Assembly (NCBI GenBank): GCA_964486935.1
Contig: CAZAPG010000001.1
Span: 372,001 to 436,000, forward strand
Reading direction: 5' to 3'
DNA from: CAZAPG01 sp964486935
Lineage (GTDB): Bacteria > Chloroflexota > Anaerolineae > 4572-78 > J111
Length of the DNA: 64,000 bases
Notes under the pieces: model-generated
What the model was told of the DNA's origin: nothing
Seen by the model: the letters and a program-made list of their open reading frames with translations, nothing else
Databases searched by the model: none
Shown here: positions 25,863 to 34,644 of the stretch, piece after piece
Layout of the letters: each line of letters opens with the position of its first letter
Position numbering within the stretch: the stretch's first letter is position 1
Translations under genes and position numbers: made by a program

Positions 25863-27011
25863 ATGGCTTTTGATGTTGATCGTCTGATTAAATTTTTGCA
25901 ATCCATCATCCAGGTTCAAACCCTTTCCGGCCATGAAGAGCCGGTCATCCACCTGGCTGCCGCCGAGATGCGCCGCCTGGGCTACAACCAGGTGTTGACT
26001 GACGCCAACGGCAGCCTGATTGGCCTGATTGAGGGCGGGCAGCCCGGCCCCACCCTGCTGCTGGATGCCCACTGCGATACCGTGGGCGTTGCGCCCGGCG
26101 TACCCTGGCAGCATGAGCCTTTTGGCGCAACTATTGAGGCTGGCCGGATGTACGGGCGCGGCGCGTCTGATATGAAGGGGGCGCTGGCGGCAATGATTTA
26201 CGCCGCAGCCAGCGTCGATAGATCAAAATTGGCCGGGCGCGTGGCCGTTAGCGCCACAGTGATGGAAGAGGTGATGGAGGGCGTGTCGCTAAAAACGGTG
26301 ATGGACACGGTGCAGCCCGATTTTGTGGTGATTGGCGAGTCCACCGGCCTGAACCTGAACCACGGCGGGCGGGGCCGGGCCGAAATCCATCTGGAGGCCA
26401 TTGGCCGCCCGGCCCACTCCTCGACGCCGCAGTTGGGCGTCAACGCGGTCCATTTGATGACGCCGGCCATCCAGGCCATCGAGCAGATGTCGCTGCCTTC
26501 GGACCCGCTGCTGGGGCAGGCCATTATGGCCCTCACTGATATCATCTCCGACCCCTACCCCGGCTATTCGGTCATTCCCAGCCGCTGCCGGGTAACGTAC
26601 GACCGCCGCCTGCTGGCCGGCGAAACTATGGATGGCGTGATTGAGGCTATCAAACAACTGCCTGCTCTCAAAAATATTCGTGTCACAATTGCCGAGGGTG
26701 AGCATGTAACGTACACCGGGGCCGCGCTACGCAGCCCCAAATTCTTTCCGGCCTGGAAATTCCCCGCCGGCCACCCCCTGGTGCAATCGGCGCTGTTGGG
26801 GCTGCGCCGGGCCGGACTTGAGCCGCAATTGGGGGCCTATCGCTTTTGCACCAACGGGGCGCACAGCGCCGGCGTGGCCAACGCGCCCACCATCGGCTTT
26901 GGCCCCTCCACCGAAGGCCACGCCCACATGGTTGATGAATTTATTGAACTGGACGAGTTGCAAAAAGCTGCCCAGGGCTACCGGGGCATCATCGAGGCTG
27001 TGTTAGCCTAA
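25863..27011 (+). CDS. ygeY: M20 family metallohydrolase, YgeY type
   Basis: The start is ATG 25863 (MAFDVDRLIKFLQS), 382 residues; upstream in-frame codons run through a repeat element. Metal and active-site motifs of M20: LLDAHCDTVG, GRGASDMKGALAAM, the catalytic EE in VMEEVMEG, GES, and the late FCTNGAHSAG, with GHAHMVDEFIEL at the end. TDIISDPYPGYSVIPSRCR and DRRLLAGET match the YgeY branch, which in known genomes accompanies selenium-dependent molybdenum hydroxylases and purine breakdown. YgeY-type enzymes act on amide or imino bonds of intermediates; the substrate here is inferred only. It begins the accessory catabolic region. Confidence 0.85.
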   Translation: MAFDVDRLIKFLQSIIQVQTLSGHEEPVIHLAAAEMRRLGYNQVLTDANGSLIGLIEGGQPGPTLLLDAHCDTVGVAPGVPWQHEPFGATIEAGRMYGRGASDMKGALAAMIYAAASVDRSKLAGRVAVSATVMEEVMEGVSLKTVMDTVQPDFVVIGESTGLNLNHGGRGRAEIHLEAIGRPAHSSTPQLGVNAVHLMTPAIQAIEQMSLPSDPLLGQAIMALTDIISDPYPGYSVIPSRCRVTYDRRLLAGETMDGVIEAIKQLPALKNIRVTIAEGEHVTYTGAALRSPKFFPAWKFPAGHPLVQSALLGLRRAGLEPQLGAYRFCTNGAHSAGVANAPTIGFGPSTEGHAHMVDEFIELDELQKAAQGYRGIIEAVLA

Positions 27012-27039
27012 AGACGATATTTTTCAAAGGAGAAATCTA

Positions 27040-28062
27040 ATGGCGCAAAGAATGGCATTATACATGCAAGACAAGCATCCCATCCGTTACGAGCTTGAAA
27101 TGGCTCAATATGCCGAGGAGCGCGGCTTTTCTGAAATCTGGCAGGCCGACACCCGGCTGGCCCGCGATTGCGTGGTGATGATGGGCGCGTTTCTGGCCCA
27201 AACCAAACGGCTGCGCTTTGGTTCCGGGGTGCTGCCTATCTGGACACGCAACCCGGCGGTGATTGCCGCCAATTGGAGCACCATGTGGGAACTGGGCGGC
27301 AAAGTAGATGGCCGGGGCCGGGTGATGCTGGGGCTGGGCGCCTGGTGGGAGCCGATTGCCTCGCGGGTGGGGGTCGAACGCGCCAAACCGCTTCAGGCCA
27401 TGCGCGAAAACATCGAGTCCATTCGGCAGCTTTTCACCATGGAAGAAGTGACCTACCAGGGCGAATTTGTCAAGCTGGACCGGGTTAAACTGGATGTGGC
27501 CTATGGCGACACGTCGCCCCGCGATATTCCCATTTACCTGGGCGCTACCGGCCCTAAAATGCTGGAACTGGCCGGCGAAATTTGCGATGGGGTTGTGCTC
27601 AACTACGTGGTTTCGGTGGATTACATCCGCGAGGCGGTGGAACTGGTACGCAAAGGGGCCGAACGGGCCGGCAAAACCCTGGACGACGTAGACCGGCCCG
27701 AACTGCTGGTCTGCTGCCTGTCTGATGATGACCCCCCGGCCGCCATGATGGAAGGCAAAACCCTGGTTGCCTACTACCTGGGCACCGAACCCCACATTAT
27801 GAAGGCCAGCAAAGTGGATGAAGACCTCATAAAAAAAGTGCAGGATTTTGTCGGCTGGCCGGCCACCGAAGAAGATTACCGCCGCGCCGCCAAATTGATT
27901 CCCGATGATGTGGTGCGTAACCTGATGGCCGTGGGCACATCGCAACAGTGCCGCGATAAGGTGGCCGAATACATTGATGCCGGCGTCACCTGCCCGATTT
28001 TGTACCCCATGATGGATGACATCAAACCCGTCATCGACGCCTTTGCCGACTGGGAGCCGTAG
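27040..28062 (+). CDS. LLM-class flavin/F420-dependent oxidoreductase, Mer-like
   Basis: The 340-residue TIM-barrel protein of the luciferase-like superfamily is preceded by AAGGAG. Features: YELEMAQYAEERGFSEIWQAD, LRFGSGVLPIWTRNP, VMLGLGAWWEP and PIYLGATGPKMLELAGEICDGVVLNYVVS, the pattern of methylenetetrahydromethanopterin-reductase-like enzymes. Some members use F420 and some FMN; the cofactor cannot be fixed from sequence. It lies 28 bases after the YgeY-like gene, so co-transcription is likely. A role in reducing a pterin, folate or heterocycle intermediate would fit the neighbourhood (inference). Confidence 0.85.
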   Translation: MAQRMALYMQDKHPIRYELEMAQYAEERGFSEIWQADTRLARDCVVMMGAFLAQTKRLRFGSGVLPIWTRNPAVIAANWSTMWELGGKVDGRGRVMLGLGAWWEPIASRVGVERAKPLQAMRENIESIRQLFTMEEVTYQGEFVKLDRVKLDVAYGDTSPRDIPIYLGATGPKMLELAGEICDGVVLNYVVSVDYIREAVELVRKGAERAGKTLDDVDRPELLVCCLSDDDPPAAMMEGKTLVAYYLGTEPHIMKASKVDEDLIKKVQDFVGWPATEEDYRRAAKLIPDDVVRNLMAVGTSQQCRDKVAEYIDAGVTCPILYPMMDDIKPVIDAFADWEP

Positions 28063-28180
28063 AACCGCCGGCGGTTTGCGGCCAGATTTTTGAGACGCCC
28101 TCGTTTATCGCCCGCGTTACGGGTTGCGCTTTTGAGCAGATGATGTAAATTTAGGCGCAGCGTATTAAGGAGTCGGGCTG

Positions 28181-29482
28181 ATGGACGAGGGTTTTTTGAT
28201 GCAACAGGTCGAAAATTTACAACAACGGCTGAATAATTTGCAGCAGCAGGCGCAACGGTCTCCGGCGTCGCCAGATTTGGCGGCGGAGTTGCTGGGCGAG
28301 TTGGAGCAGGCAATAAAGCTGTTACGCGCCGCCGGCGAGCGCATGCAAAAGCAGTCGGCAGAATTGCAAGCGGCCCAGGCGGCGGCCCAGGCCGAGCGCA
28401 GCCGCTATCAGGCGTTGCTGGTAGAGCGCAAAGAGGCCGAAGAGGCGCTGCGCCAGGAACATCACAAGCTTGAGCTGGAGCGCAAACGGCTGCGGTCGAT
28501 CCTGGATATTATTCCGGCGGGGTTGTGGGTGGTTGATGAAAACGGGGAAATTCTGGTTCAAAGCGCCATGAGCCGCACCATCTGGGCCGAAGATGCGCTG
28601 CCCGAAGATGGGCCTCGCCATTATAAAGGTTGGTGGGCGCAATCGGGCCGGCAGCTTGGGCCGCAAGATTGGTCTCGTATCCGGGCTGTCACCAGGGGCG
28701 AAACCTCGTTGAATGAAGAAATCAATATTCAGGCTTTTGATGGCACCCGAAAAACCATACTCAGTTCTGCCGTACCCATTAAAGATGAGGATGAAAAGAT
28801 TGCCGGCGCGGTGGTGCTCAATATGGACATCTCCCGGCGCAAGGCGCAGGAGGTGCTGCTAAAAGAAGAGCGCGCCCGTATTGCCCGCGAGCTGCACGAT
28901 AGTTTGGCCCAAAACCTCTATTTTGTGGGGTTAAAATTGGATTATATCCGCAAACGGGTTACGCTGGCCCCCCAAACAGCCATTGCCGAACTGCATACGC
29001 TCAAGCAGACAATTCAGGCTAATATTCAAGAAGTGCGCCGGGCTATTTTTGCCCTGCGCCCCGTGGAACTGGATGAGTTAGGCTTTGGCCCGGCCCTGCA
29101 AAAATATGTGCAGGAGTTTGGAGAGCAGGTTGGTCTGGAAACGAGCCTCACCGTAGCCGGAGCAGAGCTTTTACCGGTAGAATTACATCCGGTGATATTT
29201 CGGTTAACGCAAGAGGGGTTGACCAATATTGCCAAGCACGCTCAGGCGCGCAACGTTTGGATTGAAATGAGCTTTGAAGCCCATCGAATGGGCCGGCTGA
29301 AGATTCAAGATGACGGGATTGGTTTTGAGCCGCGCCTGCTTTCTAAAAATGGCGGCAAGATGGGGTTGCGCCAAATGCGCGAGCGCGTGGCCAGGTTAAA
29401 TGGCCGGTTTAAATTAGAAAGCGCGCCGGGCCAGGGCACTACCCTGCACATAGAAATCCCCTTGCCGGGAGGTTTGATATGA
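28181..29482 (+). CDS. Soluble NarL-type sensor histidine kinase
   Basis: The 433-residue protein has no membrane helix. A long coiled coil (about 5-110, with repeated LQ and AQAA) leads to a PAS domain (about 110-225; ILDIIPAGLWVVDENGEIL, AVVLNMDISRRKAQE). The HisKA_3 domain has the phospho-acceptor in ARELHDSLAQN, and an HATPase_c domain shows EGLTNIAKHAQA, DDGIGFEP, GLRQMRERV and GQGTTLHIEIP. The ATG at 28181 has AAGGAG upstream. The stop overlaps the response regulator start (ATGA). It probably senses a cytosolic signal through PAS and controls the regulon around it. Confidence 0.93.
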   Translation: MDEGFLMQQVENLQQRLNNLQQQAQRSPASPDLAAELLGELEQAIKLLRAAGERMQKQSAELQAAQAAAQAERSRYQALLVERKEAEEALRQEHHKLELERKRLRSILDIIPAGLWVVDENGEILVQSAMSRTIWAEDALPEDGPRHYKGWWAQSGRQLGPQDWSRIRAVTRGETSLNEEINIQAFDGTRKTILSSAVPIKDEDEKIAGAVVLNMDISRRKAQEVLLKEERARIARELHDSLAQNLYFVGLKLDYIRKRVTLAPQTAIAELHTLKQTIQANIQEVRRAIFALRPVELDELGFGPALQKYVQEFGEQVGLETSLTVAGAELLPVELHPVIFRLTQEGLTNIAKHAQARNVWIEMSFEAHRMGRLKIQDDGIGFEPRLLSKNGGKMGLRQMRERVARLNGRFKLESAPGQGTTLHIEIPLPGGLI

Positions 29483-30159
29483 CGGCTGCCGAGCGTCCCA
29501 TCCGCATTTTAATAGCCGATGACCACACCAAGGTGCGCCAGGGGTTGAGCCAGATTTGCGAGGCCGAACCCGATATGCAGGTGGTGGGCCAGGCAGCTAA
29601 CGGCCAGGAAGCCTGCGAACTGGCCCTGTCGGTGCAACCCGATGTGGTGGTGATGGATATCAACATGCCCATGCTCGATGGGGTGCAATCTACGGGGCAA
29701 ATTACAACGGCCAACCCCAACATTGGCGTGATTATTTTGACCATGTACCGGCAGGACCAGTACGTGTTTGAAGCCATCAAGGCCGGAGCGCGGGCCTATC
29801 TTTTGAAAGATGCCGGCAGCGACGAACTGCTGGAGACGATTCGCGTGGTAGCCGCCGGCGAGGCGCTGCTGGACCCGCCCATTGCCAAAAAAATGATCGA
29901 TGAGTTTCGCAATCTGCAAAGCCAGGCGGCCAAACCCGACGAGGCTTCCCAACTGCTGGAGCAAGAGTTAAATATTTTGCGGCTGGTGGCTCAGGGCCTG
30001 TCTAACAGTGAAATTGCCGACAAACTGTCGCTATCAGAAAAGACCATTCGCAACCGGCTGACAATTATGTTTGGTAAACTGCATGTCAACAACCGCACTC
30101 AGGCGGCGCTGTATGCCCTGCGCCAGGGTTTGGCCAGCCTGGAAGATGAATCCTCCTAA
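29479..30159 (+). CDS. NarL/LuxR-family response regulator
   Basis: The 226-residue protein has a receiver domain with phospho-acceptor D in VVVMDINMP, the conserved T/Y-K positions in ILTMYRQ and YLLKDAG, and a C-terminal LuxR-type HTH (LSNSEIADKLSLSEKTIRNRLT). Its start overlaps the kinase stop by four bases, so the two form a translationally coupled pair. The likely targets are nearby catabolic or transport genes; no operator could be assigned. Confidence 0.94.
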   Translation: MTAAERPIRILIADDHTKVRQGLSQICEAEPDMQVVGQAANGQEACELALSVQPDVVVMDINMPMLDGVQSTGQITTANPNIGVIILTMYRQDQYVFEAIKAGARAYLLKDAGSDELLETIRVVAAGEALLDPPIAKKMIDEFRNLQSQAAKPDEASQLLEQELNILRLVAQGLSNSEIADKLSLSEKTIRNRLTIMFGKLHVNNRTQAALYALRQGLASLEDESS

Positions 30160-30641
30160 ACCCCTCTGAATCCCCAAATTCGGGACAAATGTCCCGCTAC
30201 ATTAGGCATTTTGTCCCTATGCAGTTAAATATTGCGTCACTATAATAGCCCTACCTCTCTTTTTCCATCAAAAATACCAGTTATGTGATCACAAAAACTA
30301 TGAGAACAACGTTGTTCGATAAAAAGCATCAAGCTGGACAGTCTTTATCCGGCTTCCCTGAAAATAACGGCGGCGGAGTGTCAAAGTGCATTTTGATACT
30401 TCGGGTTCTTATTTGCCGTGATCGCCTGTGTCCTCCGCTTTGCTCCCTTTGGAATGATATGTTGAATTGCCGAACCGTTTCACCCTGTCTAAAAACCGAT
30501 AATGGCATAAATTTACCGGTCTATCTAATGTTCATTGAGCCAATCGGAAAGGAGGTTCCCCTATAGCCGATATCAATCTGCTATTGTTCAACCCAGAAAT
30601 TTAAATTGTATCTATTTTTATTATTGAGGGAGGAATAAATT
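30160..30641. other. 482-bp intergenic leader before the ECF transporter
   Basis: No gene is seen. It contains the hairpin CGGGACAAATGTCCCG (30181-30196), possibly terminating the two-component operon, the second copy of the 30-bp dispersed repeat (30371-30400), and a long AT-rich leader with a GGGAGG ribosome site before ecfS. I looked for a known riboswitch core because ECF genes often have one, and could not recognise any. Confidence 0.45.
30371..30400. repeat. Dispersed 30-bp repeat, copy 2
   Basis: 28 of 30 bases match 25540-25569, including the AGTGTCAAA / TTTGATACT stem. Confidence 0.6.
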
Positions 30642-31427
30642 ATGACCGCTGAAGCTCCAAGAGGCGAAAAACGAGAAGTGTCTGGTATTGGCGGGGTAGC
30701 CATTGCCGGAACCCCGGTATCTTATGTGGCCATTATGGCGGCTATTGTGGCGGTGCTGGCTTTTGTGCCGGCCTCGGTGGTGGTGGGGGGCATGGGGGGC
30801 GGCTGGCCCCTGCACGATGCCATTCATCCGCTGGTTGGCTTTTTACTGGGACCCATCGCCGGGCCAATTGCCTCGGTGGTGGGGATGCTGGTAGGTAACG
30901 CCATTGCGCCCTACACCAACCTTGGCCCGTGGAGTCCATTAATGGGCTTAATGAGCGCCTTCTGCGTAGGGATGATTGTGCAACGAGGCAACAAATGGTA
31001 CTGGTTTATCCCGTGGATTATAGTGGCCGTACTGCACGTTATCTATTTAGTGCTGGCGCTAAATTATGGTATTGGCTTTGGCCTGTGGATGTCGAACGTG
31101 TTTACCGTAACCATTGCCCTGGTTTTAATCGCCATTCCCCAAATTAGAAATTGGTCTGTTGCCGCCTTAAAAGAACCCGTCATTAGCTGGCGTATGGGCG
31201 TGGCCATGTACATTATCTTTTTCTTTGGCTCAACCGCCGGTATTCAGGCCATTTGGACGCCCGGTTTTGCCACCAACCCCTGGCCCGCCGAAGTGTGGCC
31301 GGTGTTGATTCCCATTATTTTGGTAGAGCGTGTGGTGTTTACGCTGGTTGGCACTATTGTTGGCCTGGGTGTTGTAGCCGCGCTGCGGCGTTCATCGTTT
31401 GTCAAGCCGGCCACAGCCGGTTACTAA
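30642..31427 (+). CDS. ECF transporter S component, substrate unknown
   Basis: This 261-residue membrane protein has about six helices. The first segment TPVSYVAIMAAIVAVLAFVP is followed by the glycine-rich HPLVGFLLGPIAGPIASVVG and GNAIAPYT. The last half has a second hydrophobic set ending in ILVERVVFTLVGTIVGLGVV. S components bind a vitamin or related small molecule. The fused ATPase and T component follow at once, so this is a dedicated (group I) system. The nearby folate, molybdoenzyme and hydantoinase genes suggest a pterin, purine or pyrimidine ligand (inference). Confidence 0.82.
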   Translation: MTAEAPRGEKREVSGIGGVAIAGTPVSYVAIMAAIVAVLAFVPASVVVGGMGGGWPLHDAIHPLVGFLLGPIAGPIASVVGMLVGNAIAPYTNLGPWSPLMGLMSAFCVGMIVQRGNKWYWFIPWIIVAVLHVIYLVLALNYGIGFGLWMSNVFTVTIALVLIAIPQIRNWSVAALKEPVISWRMGVAMYIIFFFGSTAGIQAIWTPGFATNPWPAEVWPVLIPIILVERVVFTLVGTIVGLGVVAALRRSSFVKPATAGY

Positions 31428-31468
31428 GACGCTGTCGCCAACCCGACCAAAAATCAATCGGGAAACCT

Positions 31469-31502
31469 GGAGATAGGGAGGACAGCTTTTATCCCTATCT
31501 CC
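31469..31502. promoter_or_regulatory. Hairpin between the S and A genes
   Basis: GGAGATAGGG (31469-31478) and CCCTATCTCC (31493-31502) form a perfect 10-bp stem with a 14-base loop and no following T-run. A smaller CCCGA/TCGGG stem lies just before. It may stabilise the S-component message end or attenuate expression of the ATPase. Confidence 0.5.
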
Positions 31503-31554
31503 TCATGTTCTATCTTTTGCTATACTCTGCCTGCCATGTGGCCTGGAGTCCACC

Positions 31555-33279
31555 ATGTCCAACGACATTATCGTTATCAACGATTTATCATACAAATACG
31601 CCAACACCGATACCTTTGCCCTTAAAGAGATAAACCTGCGCGTGCGGCGGGGTGAGTTTTTGGGCATTGTTGGGCCAACCGGAGCGGGCAAAACCACCTT
31701 TTGTTTAACCTTAAATGGAATTGTACCTCATTTTTACGGCGGTGATTTTTATGGTTCCATCACGGTAGATAATCTTGATACCGTGGAGCACCCCACCTAC
31801 AAACTGGCCCAGCACGTGGGCATGGTTTTTGAAGACCCGGAAATGCAGCTAACCGCCCCCACCGTAGCCAATGAAATTGCCTTTGCCCTGGAAAACATCT
31901 GCATGCCGCCCGATGAAATCCGGCGGCGCGTGCCCCAGGCCCTGGAGGCCGTGCGGCTGCAAGGGCTGGAAGACAAACACCCCCACCAGCTTTCGGGCGG
32001 GCAAAAACAACGGCTGGCCATTGCCGCCGCCATTGCCCTCAAACCGGCTGTGCTGGTGCTCGATGAGCCAACCTCGCAGCTAGACCCGGTAGGCGCCGAC
32101 GAGGTATTCTCGGTGGTGCGCGAGTTGAACCAGGCTCATGGCATCACCATTATTTTGGTCAGCCACGCCAGCGAAGAGATTGCCGAATACACCGACCGGG
32201 TGGTGCTGCTGGCCAATGGCGAATTGCTGGCCGAAGGTCCGCCCCGACTCTTTTTTCAAAATATTGACCTGCTAAACCGCCATAATGTGCGGCTGCCGGA
32301 AGTGACCAGGGCCTTTTACCGCATCTTTCCGGTAACGCCGCAGCCGCCCACCTACCCGGTGACGCTGCCGGAGGCGCTGGCCCAATACCGCCAGGTGAAA
32401 TCAAAATTCAGTTTTCAGCCTGTTATGTATTACAATGGGAACTCGACCACGACCCAAAATAGCCAGATTGTTTTGCAAACTCAAGAGCTGCACTACACCT
32501 ACCAGGACGGCACCCAGGCCCTCAAGGGCATCTCGATAGATGTTCACCAGGGGGAATATGTAGCCATTGTGGGCCAAAACGGCGGCGGCAAATCTACCCT
32601 GGTTCGACACTTTCTGCACCTGCTCACCGCCACCGGCGGGCAGGTCAATGTATTTGGTCAAAATGTAAATCATTACCAGGTCAGCGACCTGGCCCAGCGC
32701 ATTGGTTTTGTGTCGCAAAACCCCGATAATCAGATATTTTCCGACTCCGTGGAAAAGGAAGTGGGCTTTGCCCTGAAAAATCTCAAATTTCCCGAACGGG
32801 AAGTCAAAGAGCGCGTGGCCTGGGCGCTGGATGAGATGAAGTTGAGCTGGGCCGCCGACCGCCACCCCCTCTCGCTGAGCAAGGGCGACCGCAGCCGGAT
32901 TGTGGTGGCCGCCATTTTAACCATGCGGCCGGAAATCATTATTTTTGATGAACCCACCACCGGCCAGGATTACAAAGGCGCGCGCGCCATTTTAAATTTG
33001 ACCCGCGAACTGCACCAGGCCGGCAAAACGGTCATCGTCATTACCCACCATCTTTATTTGCTGCCGGGCTACGCCGAGCGATTGCTGGTAATGGGCAAAG
33101 GCAGGCTGCTGCTCGACGCCCCGCTGCGCGATGCCTTTTATGCCACCGACAAACTGCGCCAGACATTTTTAACCGCGCCCCAGGTAATTCAACTGGCCGA
33201 AGCCATTCAGTCCGAGGCCGGCCCGCAACTCCGCCCCCTCACCGCCGAGGAGCTGGCCCAGGCTGTAAAAGTCGGCTAA
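31555..33279 (+). CDS. Fused ECF ATPase (EcfA-EcfA')
   Basis: The 574-residue protein contains two complete ABC ATPase modules. Module 1 (about 5-245): Walker A GPTGAGKTT, Q-loop VFEDPE, signature LSGGQKQR, Walker B VLVLDEPTS, H-switch VSHAS. Module 2 (about 300-540): Walker A GQNGGGKST, VSQNPDNQIF, signature LSKGDRSR, Walker B IIFDEPTTGQD, ITHH. The second signature is the less canonical form, so one composite site may be weaker. The pair powers substrate uptake with the S and T components that flank it. Confidence 0.93.
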   Translation: MSNDIIVINDLSYKYANTDTFALKEINLRVRRGEFLGIVGPTGAGKTTFCLTLNGIVPHFYGGDFYGSITVDNLDTVEHPTYKLAQHVGMVFEDPEMQLTAPTVANEIAFALENICMPPDEIRRRVPQALEAVRLQGLEDKHPHQLSGGQKQRLAIAAAIALKPAVLVLDEPTSQLDPVGADEVFSVVRELNQAHGITIILVSHASEEIAEYTDRVVLLANGELLAEGPPRLFFQNIDLLNRHNVRLPEVTRAFYRIFPVTPQPPTYPVTLPEALAQYRQVKSKFSFQPVMYYNGNSTTTQNSQIVLQTQELHYTYQDGTQALKGISIDVHQGEYVAIVGQNGGGKSTLVRHFLHLLTATGGQVNVFGQNVNHYQVSDLAQRIGFVSQNPDNQIFSDSVEKEVGFALKNLKFPEREVKERVAWALDEMKLSWAADRHPLSLSKGDRSRIVVAAILTMRPEIIIFDEPTTGQDYKGARAILNLTRELHQAGKTVIVITHHLYLLPGYAERLLVMGKGRLLLDAPLRDAFYATDKLRQTFLTAPQVIQLAEAIQSEAGPQLRPLTAEELAQAVKVG

Positions 33280-33297
33280 AAATTCAGAGGTGATGTG

Positions 33298-34125
33298 ATG
33301 CCATCCATGTACGTTCAGCACGTTTCGCGCCCATCGTTCTTCAGCCGCCTGGATGTGCGGGTCAAACTCCTGTTTATGTTTTTGGTCAGCACCCTCATTC
33401 TGGTGTGGGAAAACATATTTTACCAGGGCCTTATGTTTTTGGTAGTGATGGTGCTGGTGTTCACTTCTCATATTGATAAAGGACTGATTAAAAAACTGTT
33501 TGCCGTGATGACGCCCTTTACCATCATTATGATTATCATTCAGAGTTTGTGGAGTCCGGTGGGCGTTACCCCCCTGCTGACCCTGCCGGAGTGGGTGCCG
33601 CTGATTGGGGGCAGCCTCTCGCTGCACTGGGAGGGGCTGGTCTTTGGCATCATGGTTTCATTCCGGTTGCTAACCCCGCTGTTTGCCCTGCCCCTGGTGG
33701 TGATGACCACCGACGTGAACGACCTGGTGGTGGGGCTGGTGCGTATCCGCGTGCCTTTTAAGGTGGCCTATATCTTTTCCATCACCCTGCGCTTTGTGCC
33801 CTTTATTTTTGGCGAAATCTCGGCCATCACCGAAGCGCAACGGCTGCGCGGGCTGGCCATCGAAAAAATGAACTTTTTTCGACGCATCCCGGTGTTTGCC
33901 AGTATGCTGGTGCCCCTTATTTTAGGCTCGCTGCTTAAGGCCCAAACCCTGGAAATTGTGCTGCAATCCAAAGCCTTTTCCGGCAGCCGCAACCGCACCT
34001 TTTTGAATGAAGAAGCCATCCGGCTGCGGCCCCTTGATATTTTTCTGCTCATTGCCGGTATCATTTTATTTGTTGGAGCCATTATCACCCGCATTATTTT
34101 AGGTTGGGGCAGCTTTGTTGCCTGA
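33298..34125 (+). CDS. ECF transporter T component
   Basis: This is an EcfT-type membrane protein with about five helices (FFSRLDVRVKLLFMFLVSTL at the start). The coupling helices carry the arginine-containing motifs AQRLRGLAI and LQSKAFSGSRNRT, the A-R-G/S type motifs that dock into the ATPases. The ATG at 33298 is 5 bases after AGAGGTG; a GTG at 33295 is equally possible. It lies 18 bases after the fused ATPase. Confidence 0.9.
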   Translation: MPSMYVQHVSRPSFFSRLDVRVKLLFMFLVSTLILVWENIFYQGLMFLVVMVLVFTSHIDKGLIKKLFAVMTPFTIIMIIIQSLWSPVGVTPLLTLPEWVPLIGGSLSLHWEGLVFGIMVSFRLLTPLFALPLVVMTTDVNDLVVGLVRIRVPFKVAYIFSITLRFVPFIFGEISAITEAQRLRGLAIEKMNFFRRIPVFASMLVPLILGSLLKAQTLEIVLQSKAFSGSRNRTFLNEEAIRLRPLDIFLLIAGIILFVGAIITRIILGWGSFVA

Positions 34126-34137
34126 TACCCGCTCGCC

Positions 34138-34620
34138 ATGGACATTTTTGGATTTCTAACCATCGAACAATGGCTGGCCATTTTACGCATTGCCCTGGGC
34201 CTGTGGTGGCTGGAAAGCGTTCGCCATAAAGATATGCGCCGCTTTTTAGATGCCGAGATGATTCGCTGGTCCGTGATGCTGGCCGAACACCACCCCGTGC
34301 CGGTTTACGGCGCGTTAATGAAGCGTGTCCTGCTGACCAACCAAAAATGGTTTCCCTACCTGATTGTGCTGGGCGAAGCCGTGGTTGGGGCGGGCCTGAC
34401 GCTGGGAATTTTGACTCCCCTGTCGGCCCTGATGAGCGTTTTCATGAACCTGAACTATCTGGCCCTGGCCGGGGTTAAACCCACCGATGTTTCTGTCCAC
34501 CCCACCTACGAGGTAGAGCAGGGCCAAAATTTAATGATGCTGGCCATTGGCGTGGTGGTCTTTTTTACCGGCGCCGGCTGCATCTGGAGCCTGGATGCCG
34601 TGCTCAATCTGTTTTGCTAA
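34138..34620 (+). CDS. DoxX/DoxD-like membrane protein
   Basis: The 160-residue protein has four membrane helices. It starts with LAILRIALGLWWLESVRHKD, has the LIVLGEAVVGAGLTLGILTP helix, and LMMLAIGVVVFFTG near the end. DoxX-family proteins include subunits of thiosulfate-quinone oxidoreductase and membrane redox partners. It follows ecfT by 12 bases, perhaps as part of the same transcript. Its role here is not clear. Confidence 0.7.
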   Translation: MDIFGFLTIEQWLAILRIALGLWWLESVRHKDMRRFLDAEMIRWSVMLAEHHPVPVYGALMKRVLLTNQKWFPYLIVLGEAVVGAGLTLGILTPLSALMSVFMNLNYLALAGVKPTDVSVHPTYEVEQGQNLMMLAIGVVVFFTGAGCIWSLDAVLNLFC

Positions 34621-34644
34621 TTAACCCAATCAGGAGGAGATAAC

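Noticed and set aside
30160..30641. Riboswitch in the ECF leader
   Set aside because: No conserved core (TPP, preQ1, MoCo, THF, purine) was recognised by eye. A covariance-model scan would decide.
32860..32900. SLSKG peptide in the ECF ATPase as another copy of the TTCGACAAGCTCAGG repeat
   Set aside because: The DNA does not match the repeat, and the residues fall on the ABC signature position (LSKGDR).
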